Assembly (NCBI GenBank): GCA_002408065.1
Contig: DHQI01000126.1
Span: 9,844-29,539, forward strand
Length of the DNA: 19,696 bases
Reading direction: 5' to 3'
Origin: Bacteroidales bacterium UBA5342
GTDB lineage: Bacteria > Bacteroidota > Bacteroidia > Bacteroidales > UBA5342
Shown: piece by piece, positions 1 to 6,777 of the stretch
Layout: every line of letters begins with the position of its first letter
Numbering within the stretch: position 1 is the stretch's first letter
The notes under the pieces: generated by a model
The model's input: only the letters and a program-made list of their open reading frames with translations
Told to the model about the DNA's origin: nothing
Database searches by the model: none
Program-made: the position numbers and the translations under genes

Positions 1-16
1 CAAAACTAATATGTCC

Positions 17-101
17 AACCCGCTTCGGGGTTGCATTATTCTCGCGATAATTCACCCCGCACTTCGTACGGGGTTATTCAAATTGAGTCCTTTCAGGACT
101 C
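17..101. repeat. Cluster of short palindromes at left edge
   Basis: Three hairpin-forming units sit within 85 bases. AACCC/GGGTT (17-21 with 28-32) encloses GCTTCG. ACCCCG/CGGGGT (54-59 with 69-74) encloses CACTTCGTA. GAGTCC/GGACTC (85-90 with 96-101) encloses TTTCA. The string CCTTTCAGGACT of the third unit recurs near 192-203. Such palindrome clusters are common between Bacteroidota genes and resemble REP-type elements. Short open frames through the cluster translate the repeat and do not look like proteins. The rest of 1-277 shows no gene. It is downstream of the 278-2665 receptor gene, but no unit has a T-tract in the right place to be a clear terminator. Confidence 0.6.
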
Positions 102-277
102 TTTCTGTATCGTTCTCAAAAATAATTCCATACATAATTTTGGAGTTCAAACATCCATCAAAAATCAGAACATTAAATTGGACACCCTACCTTTCAGGAC
201 TAAGATTCTCAGAGACTTATTTTTAACTGTTATACGATATTAATCATCAACCTGTTTTATAGAAAACTACCGGAAAC

Positions 278-2665
278 TTATTTTTCCAATTGCGTATTGA
301 ATTTATAAGAGAAAGACAAGAGAACTTTCTGTGTTACTCCCTTGGTGCGGCTGTAAATGTCATATTTTGGTGATGTATTATTCAGGCGCTCACGATCTAC
401 CGTGTTTAACAAATCGTTGATTTGCAGGCTTAGATTACCTTTCTTATTCAGAACAGGTTTACTCAAGCCCAGATTACTGTAAAAATACGCAAAGTTAATA
501 CCGTTCAGGTTTTTACTATCGGCAAAATAACCCGCAGTGAGTTGCCAACGCAGATCTTTCCACACTTGCTGATTGGCTGTAATCTTGGCAGACCAGGTCC
601 AGTCCTTAATATGGATGGCTTCGCCCTGATACTCGCTATTGATATCCTGCCCCATCATTAACACATTGGTTTTAGCTTTAATACCAAAGGGCATTATACT
701 GCTAATATTCAAATCCATCCCCCACTGATCCACTGTTCCTATGTTTTGATACTGACGTACCAACACATCATAGCCATCCTCTATTTCGTAAGACTGCTGA
801 CGGTTAATCATATCACTAAAGTGCTTGTAAAACAGTGCGGAGTTAACCGTATGATTTTCAAAAACACGACGGGCATTCACTTCCAGGTTTGTGATTTTCT
901 CCGGTCGCAGGTTCGGATTACCAATGTTTTTGTTGTATAAACCATTGTACACTGCCACAGGACTTAACTGATTATATTTGGGCATTTTGGTGCGATAAGA
1001 GGCCGAAATACCGGCACTGAAACGGTCCGTGAATTTCCGCATTGCGTGTAGCGACGGCAATACATTATGGTAGGTGTTCTGTATACTCGAATCGTTGGTG
1101 GAAGAATGCACATCCAGATTAAGCAGTTCGTAACGCAAACCTCCGGATATTTCCCAATCCTTATATTCATAATAGAGCACGCCATAGAGCGAAGGCGTCA
1201 ACTCACTTACATCAAAACTATACACTTGGCTACTATCTATCGCCTGATTATAAAAGGCGGAGCTGTCAACATAAGTATATTTTATTTTCACAAAATCATT
1301 TTCGGCATCGGAGTGACGTTGCAATAGCAGCACACCGCTTTCCAGACGCAAATCGGTGCTAAAATCTTTCTCATAGTCCATCTTCAGACGCCAACTCTTA
1401 ATTAATTCCGGATTGCAACGGGTCTGGCTTTGGTAATTATCTTTTAAGGAGGCATCGCTCACATCATAATAATTGATGAGCTTTTCTATAGGTGTGCGTT
1501 TATTCTGATGCTCGTAACGTACTATCACCGCAAGGTCTGATTCATCGGCAAATGTTTTACGGTAATCCAATGAAGCATTCCAAAAGTCCTTTTCCTGAAT
1601 GCTTTCTGTAAGGCTTTGGTTATGGCTCTTTAGCGTAGTGTCACTTTCTATCTTCTTTGCCACTACCCTATTATCGCTGCTTGTTCTGTCGCGACGATAG
1701 CCGCCATCCAAACGCAAGGAAGAGGACGGATCCAATTGATATTTCAGTCCTTGACGAATGTTCCATTTATCATAGACCAACTGATTTTTGCCACTATTGT
1801 ACAGTACCGACGGAGCACCTAATCCTTTAAAGACACGTTCGCTATAGCTTTCCTTTTCATCCTTGTAATGACTGAAATCAACATTGCTAAAAGACGTCCA
1901 TTTTTTGTGCATCAAAATCATATTGCCGCCACACTGCATACGCTCCGGTGTGCCTGCGCCCATATATACTTTTCCGTTAGCGCCTTTCTTTTTTTCACCT
2001 TTCAGGATGATGTTGATAATACCGGCACCACTCTGCGAAGAATATTTAGCCGATGGGTTGGTGATGACCTCTATTTTGTCAATCATCCCAACAGGCAGGG
2101 CATCCAGAGCATTGGCCAGATCGGTTTCTACGCCGTCAATCATCACTGTAGCCGGTGATCCTCGCAATATCACATTATCTTCCTCATCCGTAGTGGCCGA
2201 TGGCAGATATTTTATTAATTCAAGGGCACTTTCGCCCGAACCAGACATACGTTCATTCACATTAAGCGTTGTTTTTCCGGCACTTTCCACTATCATTGGC
2301 CGTTCGGCAACAATGTTAATTTCCTCCAATTGGGTTTTCAGGCGTTTTAGTAAAGTGGTGTCTAATACTAGTTCCTCACCTGCCTTCAGCTGAATATTTT
2401 TCAAAGTATCCGGATTAAAACCCATAAATGAAATACTGAGGTCATAATACCCGGGCGCTAAATTTTCGAATACAAAGCTTCCGTCCTCCAGACTAATAGA
2501 ACCGCTGGCATTGTTGCCTTCCTGTGGCATCAGAAGGAGGTTGGTGAAAGCTATTGGTTTTTTATTCCAGTTGTTGGCCACCACTCCGCTGAGGCTTGTT
2601 TTGCTTTGCGCAAAAGTCAATACACTCGCAGCGAGCAATAATATGATTACGAGTTGTTTTTTCAA
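278..2665 (-). CDS. TonB-dependent receptor, outer-membrane beta-barrel family
   Basis: Outer-membrane transporter, presumably importing oligosaccharides released by the enzymes encoded upstream in the same operon. Residues 1-19 are a signal peptide ending LTFAQ. Residues about 22-105 form a carboxypeptidase-regulatory-like beta-sandwich. Residues about 113-225 form the plug, with NVILRGSPATVMIDG, IDKIEVITNPSAKY and GAGIINIILK. The rest is a barrel ending in an aromatic-rich strand (SFSYKF). The 795-residue length and the plug match the OMP_b-brl_3 family rather than the usual SusC of about 1000 residues, and no SusD gene is adjacent. The start is TTG: an in-frame TAA lies five codons upstream, no ATG intervenes, and the signal peptide begins exactly there. 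It is the last gene of the operon, 52 bp after the sulfatase. The substrate is inferred from context only. Confidence 0.88.
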   Translation of the reverse strand: MKKQLVIILLLAASVLTFAQSKTSLSGVVANNWNKKPIAFTNLLLMPQEGNNASGSISLEDGSFVFENLAPGYYDLSISFMGFNPDTLKNIQLKAGEELVLDTTLLKRLKTQLEEINIVAERPMIVESAGKTTLNVNERMSGSGESALELIKYLPSATTDEEDNVILRGSPATVMIDGVETDLANALDALPVGMIDKIEVITNPSAKYSSQSGAGIINIILKGEKKKGANGKVYMGAGTPERMQCGGNMILMHKKWTSFSNVDFSHYKDEKESYSERVFKGLGAPSVLYNSGKNQLVYDKWNIRQGLKYQLDPSSSLRLDGGYRRDRTSSDNRVVAKKIESDTTLKSHNQSLTESIQEKDFWNASLDYRKTFADESDLAVIVRYEHQNKRTPIEKLINYYDVSDASLKDNYQSQTRCNPELIKSWRLKMDYEKDFSTDLRLESGVLLLQRHSDAENDFVKIKYTYVDSSAFYNQAIDSSQVYSFDVSELTPSLYGVLYYEYKDWEISGGLRYELLNLDVHSSTNDSSIQNTYHNVLPSLHAMRKFTDRFSAGISASYRTKMPKYNQLSPVAVYNGLYNKNIGNPNLRPEKITNLEVNARRVFENHTVNSALFYKHFSDMINRQQSYEIEDGYDVLVRQYQNIGTVDQWGMDLNISSIMPFGIKAKTNVLMMGQDINSEYQGEAIHIKDWTWSAKITANQQVWKDLRWQLTAGYFADSKNLNGINFAYFYSNLGLSKPVLNKKGNLSLQINDLLNTVDRERLNNTSPKYDIYSRTKGVTQKVLLSFSYKFNTQLEK

Positions 2666-2717
2666 GAAGAATGTTTGTTATAGAAGCTATTTCACAACAA
2701 AAAAGTACTCATTAATA

Positions 2718-4226
2718 CTAATTTAATTTTTCCAAATTGCGCGTCGGTTTAATGCGCGGATCAGATGGCGCATCGACATAGTTAGGTGGCTTTTTGTAAT
2801 GCTCTTTAGGTCCCACAGCTCTTTTTTCTGGCACCCACTGGCGCATTTCATCCGCTATTTTGCGGTATTTTTTCTCGCCAATAAGGTTGTTCCACTCCAT
2901 CGGGTCTTTTTCCAGATCGTAAAGCTCTTCAGCACCTTTTAGGTTAGTAATATAATGATAACGCTCTCCCATTACAGAAGTACCTCCGGTAGAAACCGTT
3001 ATGCCCGGATATAGCCATTCAGCCTGCGGATTTTCCAGCAATGGAGAGAAGTCATTACCATCTAAAATCTCTTTTTGCGGGAAGCCACATAAGACATTTA
3101 GTGTAGGATAAATATCAATTAAGCCCACCGTACGCTCGCAATATTCAGCCTTTTCTATTCCCGGCATACGCACTATGAATGGCGTTTTAGCCGCTTCGTT
3201 CCACAAGGTATTTTTCAGATAACGTTGCTTTTCGCCCAAGTGCCAACCGTGATCGCCCCATATCACCACTATGGTATTATCGGCATAAGGGCTATTGTCC
3301 AAAGCTTCGAAAATATGTCCCAGACAAGCATCCGCATAACTGATGTTAGCCAAATATGCCCGTGTCGCCTCTTTTTCCAGTTGATGCTTTTTTATCCAAA
3401 GGTACTCTGCCGAAGCCTTATACAAAAGACTGCCATCAGGATTTTTTATATCGTCCAAATCATTGTCTAAGACCTCCGGCACCTCTATATCTTCAAGCTC
3501 ATAAAGGTCAAAGAATTCCTGCGGCACAAACCAGGGTAAGTGTGGCTTTATAATGCCCACAGCCATAAAAAACGGCTTGTCATAGCTACGCTCTGTCAGG
3601 TTTTGCTTAGCCCAGTCGGCTACCAGATAATCGACAGTTTCTTCAAATTGATGTTTTGTTGGCCCCCAGCTCAGTTTCGATTTATCTTTAAAATCCTCCT
3701 GCTGAACACCATTGATAACACCAGCTTTGGCACTGGTTACCTTTTCTTTAATAGCGCCGTCTTTTACCCCTTTGCGGGAACGGGCGTGTTCGTCATAAGC
3801 CCAATGACCAAAGTCCACATAACCTTCGCCACTGGCGTGTTTATGAAAGATTTTTCCGTTAGAAAGCGTGTAATACCCATTTTTTGAAAAATATTCGGGC
3901 AAAGTAGTATTTTCCTTAAAAAGGTCAGTATAGATAAGGTTAGTAGCATTGCCATACACGCCGGTAGTACTTGGGTAAAAACCTGTAAGCAAAGCCGAAC
4001 GCGAAGGGCCGCAGATAGGACCTGCCGTTACAGCGTTTTTGAATATAACCGCGCCATCGTTACAAAATTTATCCAAATGTGGCGTTTGAGCCTGCGGATG
4101 ACCACCCAAAGGCTCTACCCAATCGTTAATGTCGTCGATGGCTATGAAAAGCACATTAGGACGTTCCTGTGCTGAGAGAGCGAAAAGGAAAAGACTTGCA
4201 ATGCATAGTAATACTAACTTTTTCAT
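2718..4226 (-). CDS. Secreted sulfatase, iduronate-2-sulfatase-like (S1 family)
   Basis: Hydrolyses sulfate esters, here probably on a sulfated galactan. It has a signal peptide (residues 1-19, ending FALSA), then PNVLFIAIDD with the metal-binding aspartates 31-32. The formylglycine motif C72-G-P-S-R follows, with GDHGWHLGEK at about 324-333 as a second metal and substrate block. The 502-residue length is normal for S1 sulfatases. The DDINDW and WGDHGWHLGE blocks resemble the iduronate-2-sulfatase-like subfamily (S1_7 in SulfAtlas, from memory), which has members in known carrageenan loci. The cysteine-type motif needs a formylglycine-generating or anaerobic maturase, and none is encoded in the window. 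The gene follows the GH82 gene after only 5 bp, so the two are surely cotranscribed. The family is secure; the substrate and the sulfate position removed are inference. Confidence 0.93.
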   Translation of the reverse strand: MKKLVLLCIASLFLFALSAQERPNVLFIAIDDINDWVEPLGGHPQAQTPHLDKFCNDGAVIFKNAVTAGPICGPSRSALLTGFYPSTTGVYGNATNLIYTDLFKENTTLPEYFSKNGYYTLSNGKIFHKHASGEGYVDFGHWAYDEHARSRKGVKDGAIKEKVTSAKAGVINGVQQEDFKDKSKLSWGPTKHQFEETVDYLVADWAKQNLTERSYDKPFFMAVGIIKPHLPWFVPQEFFDLYELEDIEVPEVLDNDLDDIKNPDGSLLYKASAEYLWIKKHQLEKEATRAYLANISYADACLGHIFEALDNSPYADNTIVVIWGDHGWHLGEKQRYLKNTLWNEAAKTPFIVRMPGIEKAEYCERTVGLIDIYPTLNVLCGFPQKEILDGNDFSPLLENPQAEWLYPGITVSTGGTSVMGERYHYITNLKGAEELYDLEKDPMEWNNLIGEKKYRKIADEMRQWVPEKRAVGPKEHYKKPPNYVDAPSDPRIKPTRNLEKLN

Positions 4227-4231
4227 CGGTT

Positions 4232-5701
4232 TTATTTTTTAATTAGTTTAGTACTGGATATCGTGTTTTCTTTGATAATATTAAGCACATAGATACCTGA
4301 GCTTAGGTTTTCAGGCGGATATATGCGCCCATTTTCTACTTTTCCCTTAACTACTTCCTTGCCGGAAATGTGATATAAAGAATATGACATTTCCACTGAA
4401 GAGTCTTCTTCAATATTTATGACTGAATTAAATATACTTGGATAAATTATGTATGACTTTTCCTCTAGCTTATTAAGAGAAGTAGGACAATCAGCAATAG
4501 CATCTTCACTATACAGGATATCTTTAGGCTGATTGGGAAAGCTTATTGAAGTGACATTTGTCATCGTAACCGTAAATTTGCCTTCGCCTGTCCCTTCTGA
4601 AGTATTCACAATAGCTGCAATGGATGGCGCTACATAGCTTTCGCCGTCAGGGCCTTTTTCTGCTGAGATAAGAGAGCGTTCTGCGCAAGGCATATATTTA
4701 AAGTGCTTTGATTTCACTTGAGCCGTTGTGCCATAAGTCGCCTTTACATTGCTGACTTTGGAGGTGTTGGCAAAGTAACCTCCGTCTATTCCTAGAGAGT
4801 CCTGTTTCTTTGTAGCATAACCTTCGCCTATGCGCACAGCAAAACCACAATTCACAGCCTCGATGCTATCAATTTCTACGTGCCCGTTATCCGTAGCGTG
4901 GGGCGATATCATCACGGCAGCATTTCCCTTTTCGCAATAGATATTCTTCCCATAGAGGTCAAAAACACCACCCACTTGAAGCTCATTCATTTTGTCGTAA
5001 CCTGTTTCGAAGCGCAGCGTAACACCACCATCGCCCCATAAGTTTTTAAAGAAAATATTCTGACCTGTCTGCATCTGTATCACGCCATAGCCATAGTGAG
5101 CATTATGTACTTCTATGTCTTTTACCACACCATTTTTGGCCATCAGATAATCTCCATTGTATTTTGAAATCCCTCCGGTGATAGCCGAAAACTTGGTCAG
5201 GTCATCCAAAACCTTAATTCCTGAGATTTGAAAATTATCCACACTATAAAGAGAAGCTACACGACCATTTACATTTTCTACATTGCGAAAATCTACGGTA
5301 AACTTACCCGATTTTGCTGTGATCTGAACGTTATTGATGTAGTTGCGGTCGCGCCCTAGCTGGAAGATTGCATAATTTCCCATCGAAGTATCTGCTGCTG
5401 GTATGATGGTCACATTTTTATCAAACTCAAGATGAATGTTGGATTCTAAATCGATATTCACCAAGTGAAAAGTGCCTGCCGGAATATATATTTTCCCACC
5501 ATTTGTTTTGGCCGTCACCTCATCTATGGCATTTTGTAGCGCTTGACTATCGTCTTTTCCATCATTCGGAATGGCGCCGTAATCGTCCACCAGATTTTTA
5601 CTCACCCCAGTATTGGATGGCGGCGTAAAAAAGTCACTTTCGTTTTGAGCACTTAAGGATATTGTAAAAAACAATAATAGGTAACAAGTAATTTTTGTCA
5701 T
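4232..5701 (-). CDS. GH82 family (iota-carrageenase-like) beta-helix enzyme, T9SS-secreted
   Basis: Likely secreted endo-acting carrageenan hydrolase. It has a signal peptide (1-18), LVDDYGAIPNDGKDD (38-51) typical of right-handed beta-helix polysaccharidases, helix coils to about residue 380, and a T9SS type A sorting domain (about 415-489, ending KLIKK). Compared from memory with Alteromonas fortis CgiA it matches throughout: NGVVKDIEVHN, GYGVIQ, GGVTLRFET and APSIAAIVNT all have counterparts. Q209, E232 and H268 sit at the same mutual spacing as CgiA Q222, E245 and H281. The general-base position D247 is G234 here, with D236 two residues further on. The CgiA domain A insertion is absent, as I recall for some other Bacteroidota GH82 enzymes. 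Alternative: a pectate-lyase-superfamily relative with another substrate. GH82 membership is well supported; activity on iota-carrageenan is not proven. Confidence 0.82.
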   Translation of the reverse strand: MTKITCYLLLFFTISLSAQNESDFFTPPSNTGVSKNLVDDYGAIPNDGKDDSQALQNAIDEVTAKTNGGKIYIPAGTFHLVNIDLESNIHLEFDKNVTIIPAADTSMGNYAIFQLGRDRNYINNVQITAKSGKFTVDFRNVENVNGRVASLYSVDNFQISGIKVLDDLTKFSAITGGISKYNGDYLMAKNGVVKDIEVHNAHYGYGVIQMQTGQNIFFKNLWGDGGVTLRFETGYDKMNELQVGGVFDLYGKNIYCEKGNAAVMISPHATDNGHVEIDSIEAVNCGFAVRIGEGYATKKQDSLGIDGGYFANTSKVSNVKATYGTTAQVKSKHFKYMPCAERSLISAEKGPDGESYVAPSIAAIVNTSEGTGEGKFTVTMTNVTSISFPNQPKDILYSEDAIADCPTSLNKLEEKSYIIYPSIFNSVINIEEDSSVEMSYSLYHISGKEVVKGKVENGRIYPPENLSSGIYVLNIIKENTISSTKLIKK

Positions 5702-5718
5702 ATTTTTATTTTATTATC

Positions 5719-5788
5719 GAACCACTCCGCGGTTCATTGTATATACACGTAACAATTATTCTATCATAATCGAACAGCTCCGCTGTTC
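5719..5788. repeat. Paired palindromes GAACnnCTCCGnnGTTC
   Basis: Two 17-base units of one family lie 53 bases apart: GAACCACTCCGCGGTTC at 5719-5735 and GAACAGCTCCGCTGTTC at 5772-5788. Each is preceded by AT(A)ATC-like sequence and followed by A. The arms differ but covary (ACC/GGT against ACAGC/GCTGT), so the hairpin rather than the sequence is kept. They fill the gap between the esterase and GH82 genes. They may be dispersed repeats or processing hairpins in the operon mRNA. Neither has a terminator T-tract on the minus strand. Confidence 0.7.
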
Positions 5789-5832
5789 AATAAAAAGCAA
5801 TCATCTTCTCTTAAAACAGGGGTTAATTAATA

Positions 5833-6705
5833 TCACTCTAAATACGCCATCAACGCATTAGCCATTGCTGTGCCCAATCGGCGCTGCCCTTCGGTGTTGT
5901 AATGTACGCCTTCGTGCTTGGGATAATCGCTCCAAGAGGTATCTGTTGAAGTCGGTATCATCGAGCAAAAAGCATCCTTCTCTGCGACTTTTTCCATAGA
6001 TTTACGCACTACAGCTGGTCCGGATTTAAAACGGCCATAAGTGGAATTTATCTGACCAAAAACGAAAGGCAAATTCTCCACTTTCACATCACGACGGTAG
6101 GCAGCTATCAGATGACGCAAATTGTCACCATAAGTTACTGCACTGACTTCTTTGGCCGCATCGTTTTCGCCCTGCATCCATACGATTCCTATGATTTCAT
6201 AGTCTCTTTCGGCTTTCGCCAAACTATCAGTAAGGTGCTTGATATTGGCGATGTGCTCATGATAAAAACGACGTTCCTGCTTTTCACCTTTACGCTCTAC
6301 AGCTTGCGCTTTTTCTGGTGTCCAATCAGGACTCCAAGCGCCGTAAAGACTTGTGCCTCCTTTGCTGTGTTTGATAAAAAGAAACTCCTGCTCAGGATAT
6401 TTCTGATTTAGAATTTTAGCAATAAAAAACTCAGGACCAAAGAATCTTGGGAAACCATATTTCTTACTTTTTTGTGGCATTTCATAATAGCTCAAGGGAG
6501 CTACTGCTGTACTGTTTGAGCACAGCTTTACCTTTTTTGAAATAACTTTAAACGCCTCCATTTCAGCGCTAGAAAGTTCGTCATAGTTGCCAGCACCCTC
6601 CATATTAGATTGCCCTGCCAATAGCAGAATCTTTAGCGGCTCTTCCTTTTTTGCGCAAGCTGAAAAAAGGCAAAATAGAAACAATATGATTAGGGTGTTT
6701 TTCAT
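5833..6705 (-). CDS. SASA-domain carbohydrate esterase (CE6/sialate O-acetylesterase-like) lipoprotein
   Basis: Serine esterase that probably removes acetyl groups from polysaccharides. LLLAGQSNMEG carries the nucleophile block GQSNM with Ser33. WMQGEND (176-182) is the conserved second block, and KHEGVHYNTEGQ carries the candidate catalytic His268. The N-terminus MKNTLIILFLFCLFSAC is a lipoprotein signal with lipobox FSAC (Cys17), followed by charged KKEE, so it is likely a membrane lipoprotein, possibly surface exposed. The 290-residue length fits the family. A start 16 codons further up is open, but it reads through the palindrome at 6728-6745, so I chose the ATG at 6703-6705. It is the second gene of the operon, 72 bp after the 880-residue protein. 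The substrate is unknown; carrageenans are not usually described as acetylated. Confidence 0.87.
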   Translation of the reverse strand: MKNTLIILFLFCLFSACAKKEEPLKILLLAGQSNMEGAGNYDELSSAEMEAFKVISKKVKLCSNSTAVAPLSYYEMPQKSKKYGFPRFFGPEFFIAKILNQKYPEQEFLFIKHSKGGTSLYGAWSPDWTPEKAQAVERKGEKQERRFYHEHIANIKHLTDSLAKAERDYEIIGIVWMQGENDAAKEVSAVTYGDNLRHLIAAYRRDVKVENLPFVFGQINSTYGRFKSGPAVVRKSMEKVAEKDAFCSMIPTSTDTSWSDYPKHEGVHYNTEGQRRLGTAMANALMAYLE

Positions 6706-6727
6706 TGATGAATTGTTTTCGGTATGA

Positions 6728-6745
6728 GACGCAATATATTGCGTC
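6728..6745. repeat. 18-bp perfect palindrome GACGCAATATATTGCGTC
   Basis: A perfect palindrome flanked by GTATGA and CCTAC lies in the 72-bp gap between the esterase start and the stop of the upstream gene. I remember similar GTAGGGACGC...GCGTC units as dispersed repeats in bacterial genomes. It causes an artificial N-terminal extension in the open frame of the esterase. Confidence 0.7.
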
Positions 6746-6777
6746 CCTACCAATATATGTTCTAGTCCTTCGTGTTA

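Noticed and set aside
11..243. Two overlapping open frames of about 70 codons at the left edge
   Set aside because: They translate the palindrome cluster in two frames; composition is not protein-like.
1884..2393. 169-codon plus-strand open frame
   Set aside because: Antisense to the plug and N-terminal domain of the TonB-dependent receptor, which is clearly coding.
278..2665. SusC-type transporter
   Set aside because: Too short, plug sequence of the outer-membrane beta-barrel family, and no adjacent SusD.
4232..5701. Plain pectate lyase or GH28 polygalacturonase
   Set aside because: The beta-helix start is shared, but the GH28 catalytic motifs (NTD, DD, GHG, RIK) are absent while GH82-specific blocks align along the whole domain.
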